From Chloroflexota bacterium (GTDB lineage: Bacteria > Chloroflexota > Dehalococcoidia > Lucifugimonadales > UBA3495), in NCBI GenBank assembly GCA_022562335.1, contig JADFPM010000066.1, forward strand, positions 1 through 10,790: a stretch of DNA of 10,790 nt, given 5' to 3'. The translations under genes and the position numbers were made by a program. Positions within the stretch are counted from its first letter, which is position 1; every line of letters starts with the position of its first letter. Below are positions 5,305 through 10,790 of the stretch, piece by piece. The notes beneath the pieces are model-generated. The model saw nothing but the letters and a program-made list of their open reading frames with translations, had not been told where the DNA came from and made no database searches.

Positions 5305-5339
5305 GGCTGATAGCTGACGGCTGAAAGCTGACCGCTAAC
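5305..5339. repeat. heptamer array B, five units, containing the folD stop
   Basis: The units are GGCTGAT, AGCTGAC, GGCTGAA, AGCTGAC and CGCTAAC. The folD stop codon, TAG on the minus strand (5335-5337), lies inside the last unit. The array is inverted relative to array A, with 70 bp between them, so the two could pair in single-stranded DNA or RNA. Confidence 0.9.
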
Positions 5340-6222
5340 GGCCATGGATGCTGATGCGGGCGGCGGTCAGGGTGTTGACCAGGAGCATGGCGATGGTCAT
5401 GGGGCCCACGCCGCCGGGCACCGGGGTTATCGCCTCGGCTTTTAGGGATACGGCTTCAAAGTCCACATCACCCACCAGCCGGTAGCCCCGCCGCCGGGAG
5501 GAATCCTCCACCCGGTTGATGCCCACATCTATGACCACGGCGCCGTCTTTCACCATATCGGCGGTGATCATCTTTGGCTGGCCCATGGCCGCGATCAGAA
5601 TATCGGCCCGGCGGGTATGATCCGCCAGGTCTTTGGTCCTGGTATGGCAGATGGTGACGGTGGCGTTGGCCCCATCCTGGCGTTGCATCAGCAAGACGGC
5701 CAGGGGTTTGCCCACGATTTCGCTGCGGCCGCAGATGACCACGTTCTGGCCGGAGGGGTCGTAGCCGTTCCTCAGGAGTAGCTGCTGGATGCCCGCCGGA
5801 GTCCCGGGTATGAAGTCGGGGCGGCCCTGGATCAGCTTGCCCACGTTGTAGGGATGGATCCCGTCCACGTCTTTATCTGGGTTCACGGATTCGATGATCC
5901 GCTGGGTGTCTACTTGAGAAGGCAGGGGAAGCTGGACCAAAATCCCGTGGAAACGTTTGTCGGCGTTCAACCGGTCCACCAGGGACAATACCTCGCCCTG
6001 GTCCGTGTCGCCGGGCAGGTTGAAGGATTCACTGAACATGCCCACTTCATCGCAGGCCCGGCGCTTGTTGCGGACGTAGATCGCCGAGGCGGGGTCGTCG
6101 CCCACCAAAACGGCGGCCAGGCCGGGGGTGACCTGATGCTTCTCCAGCATCTCCTTCACTCCCACCGCGACTTCATTACGTATCTCTTGGGCCAGGGCCG
6201 TGCCGTCCAATATCTTGGCCAT
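5335..6222 (-). CDS. folD: bifunctional methylenetetrahydrofolate dehydrogenase / methenyl-THF cyclohydrolase
   Basis: FolD interconverts 5,10-methylene-, 5,10-methenyl- and 10-formyl-tetrahydrofolate in the cytosol, supplying one-carbon units for purines, formyl-Met-tRNA and methyl transfer. The 295-residue length is normal. The active-site Y49-x3-K53 pair is in YVRNKRRAC, Q97 in GILVQLPLP, and the Asp pair in PDKDVDGIHPYN (115-126). The dinucleotide-binding domain has VVICGRSEIVGKPLA (161-175, with the GRS motif that favours NADP), and PVPGGVGPMTIAML closes the fold. The start is supported by GGAGGAGG (6231-6238), 8 nt before the ATG. The last two codons and the stop lie in heptamer array B, so the repeat sets the C-terminus. 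An extended -10 promoter is seen upstream. queA follows 149 nt downstream on the same strand and may share the transcript. Confidence 0.97.
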   Translation of the reverse strand: MAKILDGTALAQEIRNEVAVGVKEMLEKHQVTPGLAAVLVGDDPASAIYVRNKRRACDEVGMFSESFNLPGDTDQGEVLSLVDRLNADKRFHGILVQLPLPSQVDTQRIIESVNPDKDVDGIHPYNVGKLIQGRPDFIPGTPAGIQQLLLRNGYDPSGQNVVICGRSEIVGKPLAVLLMQRQDGANATVTICHTRTKDLADHTRRADILIAAMGQPKMITADMVKDGAVVIDVGINRVEDSSRRRGYRLVGDVDFEAVSLKAEAITPVPGGVGPMTIAMLLVNTLTAARISIHGR

Positions 6223-6255
6223 CTTTACGTCCTCCTCCCACCTTTGACGCTAAAA

Positions 6256-6264
6256 ATTCTAGCA
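6256..6264 (-). promoter_or_regulatory. extended -10 promoter candidate of folD
   Basis: On the minus strand TGCTAGAAT (6264-6256) fits TGnTATAAT with one mismatch. There is no convincing -35; the expected place lies within heptamer array C. Initiation would fall near 6249, about 27 nt before the ATG, leaving the GGAGGAGG ribosome site in the leader. Confidence 0.45.
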
Positions 6265-6276
6265 TAGGCTTGATCT

Positions 6277-6304
6277 GGCAGCTATCAGCGGTCAGCTTCA
6301 AGCG
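6277..6304. repeat. heptamer array C, four units, between folD and the btuF-like gene
   Basis: The units are GGCAGCT, ATCAGCG, GTCAGCT and TCAAGCG, the last degenerate, in the same orientation as array A. The array sits in the 130-bp gap between two divergent genes, between the folD -10 candidate and the -35 of the btuF-like gene. Confidence 0.85.
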
Positions 6305-6314
6305 CCTCCCAATC

Positions 6315-6343
6315 TTGATGGCGGTGAAGCCCCGGAATATACT
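6315..6343 (+). promoter_or_regulatory. sigma-70-type promoter giving a nearly leaderless btuF-like mRNA
   Basis: TTGATG (6315-6320) and TATACT (6338-6343) are separated by 17 nt, with four and five of six bases matching consensus. Initiation is expected near 6350, only about 3 nt before the ATG at 6353. No Shine-Dalgarno sequence precedes that ATG, so the promoter position and the missing ribosome site agree. Confidence 0.6.
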
Positions 6344-6352
6344 GGGCCCATT

Positions 6353-7276
6353 ATGCGCATCTGCTCGTTGTTGCCCAGCGCCACCGAGATAGTCTATGCC
6401 CTGGGTTTGGGAGACCAGTTGGTGGGGGTTTCCCACGCCTGTGATTTCCCTCTCGATGCCCAGTCCAAGCCGGTGGTCAGCCGGAGCCTGCGCCAAGTCG
6501 GCCATCTCGACAGCCGGGAGATCGACGCCATCACCCAGCAGGCCCGTTCCACCGGCAATCCACTTTACTGGATCGACGGCGAACTGCTCCGGGAGCTCCG
6601 GCCGGACCTGATCATCACCCAGGAGCTTTGCGAGGTCTGCGCCGTGGGCAGCGGTTCGGTGTACGAGACGGCCGCCCAGGTTTTGGACTACCAGCCCGAG
6701 ATAATCACCATCCGGCCCGCCGGGGTGGAAGACATCTTTCAGAATATATTGAATATCGGCCGGGCCGCCGAATCTGGCGCCGGCGCTGAAGATCTGGTGG
6801 AAAGCCTGAGGCGGCGGATGGACTATGTGGGGTCGGCATTCCCCAGTGAAAATGAACGGCCCAGGGTCTTTTGCATCGACTGGCTGGACCCGCTGCGTAA
6901 CACGGGCCAATGGGGCCCGGAACTGGTGGAACTGGCGGGTGGAGAGGAAGGCCTGGCTGACAAGTGGGGCAAGTCCCGCGAGGTGGCCTGGGAAGAGGTG
7001 CTTGCCTACCAGCCCGAATATTTGATGATGATGCCCTGCGCCTTCGAACCGGAAAGGGTGGAACGGGATTCGGGCGAGTGGTTGCGGCGCCAGCGCGACT
7101 GGCAAACCCTGCCCGCGGTGCGCAAGGGCCAGGTATTTTTGTTCGACGGCCGGATCCCCAGCCGCCACGGGCCCCGGATAGCCGACGTCATGGAAGGCCT
7201 GGCCGAGGCGATGTGGCCCCAGCGGTTCGCGGGGTTGGCCCCGGAAGGTGTGTTTCACAGGTGGGAGGCGGCCTAA
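6353..7276 (+). CDS. signal-less BtuF-like cobalamin/corrinoid-binding protein (PF01497 fold)
   Basis: This 307-residue protein has the substrate-binding fold of vitamin B12 and siderophore ABC transporters: MRICSLLPSATEIVYALGLGD at the N-terminus, LVGVSHACDFP (23-33), LRPDLIITQELCEVC (82-96) and LLxxQPEYLMMMPCAF-like sequence in the second lobe. The protein begins directly with the first beta strand. There is no signal peptide or lipobox, so it is predicted to stay in the cytosol, as in a subgroup annotated as cobalamin-binding proteins. C30 and the C93-x2-C96 pair are notable. No ABC permease or ATPase is next to it, so transport is not supported. Cobalamin handling or sensing is possible, and other ligands are not excluded. 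The ATG lacks a ribosome site and the mRNA looks leaderless. A nuclease-fold gene follows after 48 nt and may be co-transcribed. Confidence 0.85.
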   Translation: MRICSLLPSATEIVYALGLGDQLVGVSHACDFPLDAQSKPVVSRSLRQVGHLDSREIDAITQQARSTGNPLYWIDGELLRELRPDLIITQELCEVCAVGSGSVYETAAQVLDYQPEIITIRPAGVEDIFQNILNIGRAAESGAGAEDLVESLRRRMDYVGSAFPSENERPRVFCIDWLDPLRNTGQWGPELVELAGGEEGLADKWGKSREVAWEEVLAYQPEYLMMMPCAFEPERVERDSGEWLRRQRDWQTLPAVRKGQVFLFDGRIPSRHGPRIADVMEGLAEAMWPQRFAGLAPEGVFHRWEAA

Positions 7277-7324
7277 GGGTGATCGGGCGGTCCGGCGTTC
7301 ACGCGGTAACTGGGGAGGTGTGAA

Positions 7325-8035
7325 ATGGGTCTAACCATATCCGGCGGAGACCTGGGTTATTATGCCTCCAGCCGGTTTTGCCGCCGCTGCGCCTGGGTCC
7401 GCCTCCACGTCAAACCGCTGCCCTACCAGAGTTTTCCGGGCATATTCAGCTCCATAGACCGGTACAACAAGCTGGTGGTCAACAGCTATTTTGAACGTCA
7501 TGGGAGCCTGCCGTCCTGGCTGGGCGGTCTGGGCCAGGTGGAAGCCAGCATCAACCCGCCCCATTGGTCGGCGTACTCGGTCCTGGACGCGGATTCCGGG
7601 GTCACCCTGCGGGGAGAGGCCGACGCCATCTTCAAGATGAGCGACGGGTCCTACACCATCGTGGACTATAAGACCTCCAGGTACACGCCGGGGCAGCGGG
7701 GCATGTTCCGGAACTACGAGGTGCAGCTAAATTCCTACGCCTACATCGGAGAACGGCTGGATTTCTCCCCGGTGACGGGACTGGCCCTAGCCTACATGGA
7801 ACCCGTGACCGATGAGGAAACGGCGGCCCGTCCCGAGATCACCGACGGCCAGGGGTTCAACCTGGGATTTCAAGCGACCATCGTCCCGGTGGAAGTGAAG
7901 CCCGGCCGGCTGATCCCGCCTTTGCTGGACCGGGCGCAAGAGATCTTTGAGATGGACCGGAGGCCGCCGGGAAAGCCGGGATGCAAAGATTGCCAGGCGG
8001 TGCAGGCCCTGCTGGACGGCTTGCTGGACGACTGA
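7325..8035 (+). CDS. PD-(D/E)XK nuclease-superfamily protein with two CxxC pairs (Cas4/RecB-like)
   Basis: This 236-residue protein carries the core motifs of the RecB/Cas4-type nuclease fold: GEAD (97-100, the first metal Asp), then IVDYKTS (112-118, D114 and K116 of the D/ExK motif), then QLNSYAY (134-140, the QxxxY motif). It also has C19-x2-C22 near the start (FCRRCAW) and C220-x2-C223 near the end (GCKDC). Cas4 and AddB nucleases hold an iron-sulphur cluster between one N-terminal and three C-terminal Cys; here the arrangement is two plus two, which could hold a cluster or zinc. The ATG at 7325 is set by GGGGAGG 5 to 11 nt before it. No cas genes or CRISPR array are in the window, so it is a stand-alone protein, and its role (DNA end processing, repair or defence) is unknown. 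It follows the btuF-like gene by 48 nt. Confidence 0.82.
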   Translation: MGLTISGGDLGYYASSRFCRRCAWVRLHVKPLPYQSFPGIFSSIDRYNKLVVNSYFERHGSLPSWLGGLGQVEASINPPHWSAYSVLDADSGVTLRGEADAIFKMSDGSYTIVDYKTSRYTPGQRGMFRNYEVQLNSYAYIGERLDFSPVTGLALAYMEPVTDEETAARPEITDGQGFNLGFQATIVPVEVKPGRLIPPLLDRAQEIFEMDRRPPGKPGCKDCQAVQALLDGLLDD

Positions 8036-8100
8036 TGAGCCCGCGCTAATGAATAGCAGCCTTGTTCTGGGTCCCTTGCCGTAACCGCTGGTCACGTCCC

Positions 8101-8129
8101 TTGTCAGACAGGAAGGGCGAGACTAGAAT
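8101..8129 (+). promoter_or_regulatory. sigma-70-type promoter of the glcG-like gene
   Basis: TTGTCA (8101-8106) and TAGAAT (8124-8129) each match five of six bases and are 17 nt apart. Initiation is predicted at about 8136, immediately before the 14-bp tandem repeat, which would form most of the leader. The -35 is identical to that of the Fur-family gene promoter. Confidence 0.65.
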
Positions 8130-8136
8130 GGGCGAA

Positions 8137-8192
8137 ATCTCAAGCTCGTGATCTCAAGCTCGTGATCTCAAGTTCGTGATCTCAAATTTACG
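8137..8192 (+). repeat. 14-bp tandem repeat, four units, in the leader of the glcG-like gene
   Basis: ATCTCAAGCTCGTG is repeated perfectly at 8137-8150 and 8151-8164, with one change at 8165-8178 and a diverged fourth copy at 8179-8192. The array begins one base after the predicted transcription start and ends 17 nt before the glcG-like ATG. It is distinct from the heptamer family, although 14 is twice 7. Confidence 0.93.
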
Positions 8193-8209
8193 ATGCCGGG
8201 AGGCCCATC

Positions 8210-8632
8210 ATGTCTTACAGCAAGCCGATGCTCAGCCTGGAGCAGACTCAGCACGCCATGTCGGTGATGATCGCCAAGGCGACCCAGGAACCCGATCGCC
8301 CGGTGACCATCGCCATCGTCGACGACCTGGGCAACATACTCAGCTTCGCCCGCATGGACCGCTGCCGGCCGGGCCCGCAGAAGATGGCCATGCGCAAGGC
8401 CTACACCTGCGCCGTGTCTGGCCAGGATTCCAAAGACTACGCCGAACGGCTAAAGGGCCAGGGCCGCACCGTGGCCGAGATGGGAGACCCCATGCTGGCA
8501 GCGGTCCAAGGCGGAGTGGCGGTCCTTGACCCCGAGACCGGTTCCATCATGGGAGGCATAGGCGTCAGCGGCCTGGCCGCCCAGGAAGACGAGGATATAG
8601 CCAAAATGGGGCTGCAAGCGCTGGGGCTTTAA
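8210..8632 (+). CDS. GlcG/HbpS family protein (haem-binding-type domain)
   Basis: This 140-residue single-domain protein carries the family hallmarks: AIVDDLGNILSFARMD (35-50), a KAYT segment after it (64-67), GGVAVLDPETG (101-111), and GGIGVSGLAAQEDEDIAKMG (115-134). Members include HbpS, an extracellular haem-binding sensor partner, and GlcG from glycolate-utilisation clusters; most have no known function. There is no signal peptide here, so it should be cytosolic. The usual small residues after RMD are replaced by R51-C52. The start is supported by GGGAGG (8198-8203), 6 nt before the ATG. The gene has its own promoter, and its leader is largely the 14-bp tandem repeat. Its TAA stop overlaps heptamer array D1. 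Confidence 0.88.
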   Translation: MSYSKPMLSLEQTQHAMSVMIAKATQEPDRPVTIAIVDDLGNILSFARMDRCRPGPQKMAMRKAYTCAVSGQDSKDYAERLKGQGRTVAEMGDPMLAAVQGGVAVLDPETGSIMGGIGVSGLAAQEDEDIAKMGLQALGL

Positions 8633-8651
8633 TAGCTTTCAGCCGTCAGCT
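8631..8651. repeat. heptamer array D1, three units, overlapping the glcG-like stop
   Basis: The units are AATAGCT, TTCAGCC and GTCAGCT. The first unit includes the last two bases of the TAA stop (8630-8632). The array is in the NTCAGCN orientation, opposite to array D2 that follows after 39 bp. Confidence 0.8.
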
Positions 8652-8690
8652 ACCGGACACCGTAGGATCATGGTGGGGTGGAGGGGGATA

Positions 8691-8725
8691 AGCTGACCGC
8701 TGAGCGCTGAAAGCTGTTAGCTAAC
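8691..8725. repeat. heptamer array D2, five units, before the deacetylase gene
   Basis: The units are AGCTGAC, CGCTGAG, CGCTGAA, AGCTGTT and AGCTAAC. They are inverted relative to D1, so D1 and D2 could form a stem with a G-rich 39-bp loop. The ribosome site GAGGAG (8729-8734) of the next gene begins 4 bases after the array. Confidence 0.9.
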
Positions 8726-8739
8726 ACTGAGGAGAATCC

Positions 8740-9612
8740 ATGGCAAACCCGCGGGCTGATTTTTCGCCTATCTTTGACCGTAAACCGTTACGTTTGCCGG
8801 GGGGCGCCCGGATAGCGGTCTGGGTGATCATCAACATGGAAGAGTGGGACATAAACGAGGCCATGGCCCGCACGGTTCTGCCCACTCCCCAGGGCCGGGA
8901 GGTCATTCCCGACATTCCCAACTTCGCCTGGTTCGACTACGGCCTCCGGGTGGGGTTCTGGCGCCTGAAGCGGGTGCTGGACCGCCGCAATATCCGGGCC
9001 ACGGTCAGCCTCAACGCATCGCTGTGCTTGTCCTATCCCCAGGTCGTCAGGGCGAGCCTGGATTCGGGCTGGGAGTTGATGGGCCACGGGTTCGTGCAGC
9101 GGGTGCTTAACGTGGAGCCCGACGAGCGCGAAGTCATCCGCCGCACCATCAGCACCATCGAAGAATTCAGCGGGAAGGCGCCGAGAGGCTGGATGGGGCC
9201 GGGTCTGGCCGAGACCTTCGACACGCCGGACATTCTGGCGGAGGAAGGCATCGAATACGTCTGCGACTGGTGCAACGACGACCAGCCGTACCCGATGAAG
9301 GTGAAATCCGGCCAACTTGTGTCGGTCCCTTATACGCTGGAGCTAAACGACATTCCCATCCACCTGGTGCAGCACCACCGTTCGCCGGAACTATATGAGC
9401 GGGCCAAGGACCAGTTCGACACCCTTTATCAAGAGGGGGCGGAAAGCGCCCGGGTAATGGCCATCTCAACCCACCCTTACATCACCGGGGTTCCCCACCG
9501 CATCGGGTACTTCGACAAGATCTTCGAATACATCAGCCAATTCCAGGGCGTGGTCTTCATGACGGGCAGCGAGATATTGGACTGGTATAAGGCCGAAACC
9601 GGGATCGCGTAG
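8740..9612 (+). CDS. polysaccharide-deacetylase-fold protein, PuuE (allantoinase)-like
   Basis: This 290-residue protein belongs to the NodB/polysaccharide deacetylase superfamily and is closest in pattern to the PuuE branch, which hydrolyses small amides such as allantoin. Visible blocks are ARIAVWVIINMEEWD (23-37) where classic members have TFDDG, RATVSLNASL (86-95), ELMGHGF (112-118, with H116), RGWMGPG (149-155), VPYTLELND (196-204) and ISTHPYITGVPHR (242-254, with H245 and H253). The canonical catalytic Asp pair is replaced by Glu-Glu and the HxxxH spacing is not obvious, so substrate and even catalysis are open. No signal peptide is present, which argues against a cell-wall substrate. 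The start is set by GAGGAGA (8729-8735). The TAG stop (9610-9612) overlaps the first unit of heptamer array E. Confidence 0.85.
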   Translation: MANPRADFSPIFDRKPLRLPGGARIAVWVIINMEEWDINEAMARTVLPTPQGREVIPDIPNFAWFDYGLRVGFWRLKRVLDRRNIRATVSLNASLCLSYPQVVRASLDSGWELMGHGFVQRVLNVEPDEREVIRRTISTIEEFSGKAPRGWMGPGLAETFDTPDILAEEGIEYVCDWCNDDQPYPMKVKSGQLVSVPYTLELNDIPIHLVQHHRSPELYERAKDQFDTLYQEGAESARVMAISTHPYITGVPHRIGYFDKIFEYISQFQGVVFMTGSEILDWYKAETGIA

Positions 9613-9638
9613 CTGAAAGCTAATCGCTGACAGCTAAG
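9611..9638. repeat. heptamer array E, four units, spanning a deacetylase/NHL junction
   Basis: The units are AGCTGAA, AGCTAAT, CGCTGAC and AGCTAAG. The array starts inside the deacetylase TAG stop (9610-9612), and its last three bases are the start of AAGGAGGAG (9636-9644), the ribosome site of the NHL gene. Nearly the whole 36-bp gap is repeat. Confidence 0.9.
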
Positions 9639-9648
9639 GAGGAGCCGA

Positions 9649-10686
9649 ATGGTACAGGTTGATTCAGGGAAGATCATAAATCTTGCCGGCACCGGTGAGG
9701 CGGGTTATGCGGGCGACGGCGGACCGGCCTACCTGGCGATCCTGGGCGAGCCATTTGGATGCGATTTCGATGCCCAGGGCCACCTTTACCTGTGTGACAG
9801 CAAAAACAATACGGTGCGGCGGGTGGACCAAGACACGGGCGTCATCACGACGGTGGTTGGAAATGGAGAGGAGGGGTACTCCGGCGACGGCGGCCCGGCG
9901 GTGCAGGCAACGCTGAACCAGATATATTCCCTGGTGGTGGACACCAACGGCGATATTTACATCGTCGACCGGCTGAACGCGGCCATCAGGAAATTCGAAG
10001 CCGCCACCGGCATCATCACCACCGTGGCCGGAACCGGCCAACCGGGATACAGCGGCGACGGCGGTCCCGGGTCCCAGGCCCAACTCCGCGAGCCCAACGA
10101 TTGTTTCCTAGACGGGAAAGGCGGCTTGTTGATCGCCGACATCCAGGACCAGCGTATCCGCCGTCTTGACCTGGCCAGCGGCATCATTGGCACATTCGCC
10201 GGCGATGGCGAAAAGGTCCGCGCCGGCGACGGTCTGCCGGCCATCCGGGCCAGCATTTTGGGGGCTCGGGCCGTTTGCATGGACTCCAAAGGCAACACAT
10301 ACATTGCCGAGCGAGAGGGCAACGGCATCCGAAAGGTGGACGCCAACGGGATCATGTCCACCTATGCGGGGACGGGCCAGCGGGGCTATGAAGGCGATGG
10401 CGGCTCTGCCTTGGAGGCGACCTGGGGCGCGCCCAAGGCCATACGTTGCGATGCCCAGGACAACCTGATCGTCGTGGATACGGAAAACCACGCCGTCCGC
10501 CGCATCGATGCCGGCACCGGTCTGGTCACCACCATCGCCGGAGGCCGCCAGGGCAGCCAGGGTGACGGCGGCAACGCTCTAGAAGCGGCGTTGGACCGCC
10601 CCCACGGCTGTGGCATTGACCGGCAGGGCAACATCTACATCGCCGATAGCAACAACCACCGGGTAAGGGTCGTGGGCATGGGGTGA
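9649..10686 (+). CDS. six-blade NHL-repeat beta-propeller protein
   Basis: The 345-residue protein is built almost wholly of six repeats: 9-64, 65-121, 122-178, 179-234, 235-291 and 292-345, each 54 to 57 residues. Each unit begins with I-x-T-x-A-G-x-G, then a GYxGDGGPA-type loop, then a D-x-x-G-N-x-Y-I-x-D strand pair, and ends R-x-I-R-x-x-D-x-x-T-G. Repeats 4 and 6 have the most altered GDGG loop. Six units fit a closed six-bladed NHL propeller. No signal peptide, transmembrane segment or extra domain is seen, so it looks cytosolic and free-standing; most bacterial NHL proteins are exported or fused to other domains. Such propellers usually bind a ligand or partner, and some have lyase or lactonase activity; no catalytic set is recognised here. 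The start is set by AAGGAGGAG (9636-9644). It follows the deacetylase gene by 36 nt, probably in the same operon. Confidence 0.92.
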   Translation: MVQVDSGKIINLAGTGEAGYAGDGGPAYLAILGEPFGCDFDAQGHLYLCDSKNNTVRRVDQDTGVITTVVGNGEEGYSGDGGPAVQATLNQIYSLVVDTNGDIYIVDRLNAAIRKFEAATGIITTVAGTGQPGYSGDGGPGSQAQLREPNDCFLDGKGGLLIADIQDQRIRRLDLASGIIGTFAGDGEKVRAGDGLPAIRASILGARAVCMDSKGNTYIAEREGNGIRKVDANGIMSTYAGTGQRGYEGDGGSALEATWGAPKAIRCDAQDNLIVVDTENHAVRRIDAGTGLVTTIAGGRQGSQGDGGNALEAALDRPHGCGIDRQGNIYIADSNNHRVRVVGMG

Positions 10687-10708
10687 ATCGGCGCGATTCA
10701 CGCGATTC
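10684..10708. repeat. small hairpin and direct repeat at the NHL gene end
   Basis: TGAATCG (10684-10690) and CGATTCA (10694-10700) form a 7-bp stem with a 3-base loop that starts with the TGA stop codon. CGCGATTC occurs twice, at 10692-10699 and 10701-10708. No T run follows, so it does not look like an intrinsic terminator. The rest of the window (10709-10790) shows no gene. Confidence 0.45.
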
Positions 10709-10790
10709 GATGGATCAACACGGGTAAATTGTCCCCGAACACGCGAAACCCCAAAGTGAATTCCGCCCCTTCAATTCAGCAGGCCTTCGT

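Noticed and set aside
6176..7258. A 360-codon open frame on the minus strand opposite the btuF-like gene
   Set aside because: The plus-strand protein has clear family motifs. The antisense frame gives a Pro/His/Gly-rich sequence with no recognisable motif, as expected from GC-rich antisense reading.
7325..8209. A CRISPR locus suggested by the Cas4-like protein and the 14-bp repeats
   Set aside because: The 14-bp units are contiguous with no spacers, and no other cas gene is present.
10757..10778. TGAATT/AATTCA inverted repeat near the right edge
   Set aside because: It is a six-base AT-rich match with a 10-base loop and no other support, too weak to call a site.

Overview
The window comes from a GC-rich bacterial chromosome. 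Its genes are closely spaced and mostly have clear Shine-Dalgarno sites, and several promoters fit the sigma-70 pattern with an exact 17-nt spacer. The gene mix is a Fur-family regulator, single-domain VOC proteins, an MhpD-type hydratase, a signal-less BtuF-like protein, a GlcG/HbpS protein, a PuuE-like deacetylase and a signal-less NHL propeller. This resembles environmental Chloroflexota (Dehalococcoidia/SAR202-like) or similar uncultured lineages. That placement is an impression from gene content, not a proven assignment. No phage, transposase, CRISPR array or plasmid gene is visible.

Layout. Positions 1-50 hold the 5' part of a tRNA-Ser(CGA) on the minus strand. Positions 234-2823 hold a plus-strand block: a PerR/Fur-like regulator with its own promoter, a palindrome over the -10 box and a structured leader; a small VOC protein; a 2-keto-4-pentenoate hydratase-type enzyme; and a second VOC protein of extradiol-dioxygenase type with its own promoter, ended by a textbook terminator. 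Positions 2910-3688 hold a minus-strand VapBC-type toxin-antitoxin pair with a palindromic operator candidate. Positions 3689-4051 look non-coding. Positions 4052-6222 carry minus-strand queA (tRNA queuosine modification) and folD (one-carbon metabolism). From 6315 to the end the genes are on the plus strand: a cytosolic BtuF-like cobalamin-binding protein, apparently leaderless; a PD-(D/E)XK nuclease-fold protein with two CxxC pairs; a GlcG/HbpS-type protein; a polysaccharide-deacetylase-fold protein; and a six-blade NHL propeller.

The most striking non-gene signal is a family of 7-bp tandem arrays, consensus NGCTGAN (reverse NTCAGCN). There are six arrays and about 28 units between 5186 and 9638, placed exactly in the gaps between genes. 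They abut or overlap the queA start codon and the stop codons of folD, the glcG-like gene and the deacetylase gene, and at two loci they form inverted pairs. A separate 14-bp repeat, four units long, begins at the predicted transcription start of the glcG-like gene. A different palindromic repeat sits in frame inside queA and adds about 20 residues to the protein.

How the genes may work together: VOC, hydratase and VOC genes could belong to aromatic ring-cleavage (meta-pathway) catabolism, but no hydrolase or aldolase is present, so this stays an inference. queA and folD are unrelated housekeeping genes that may share a transcript. No clear new multi-gene system is evident. The best leads are the heptamer arrays at gene borders, the Cas4-like nuclease with split cysteine pairs, and the modified metal site of the Fur-family regulator.
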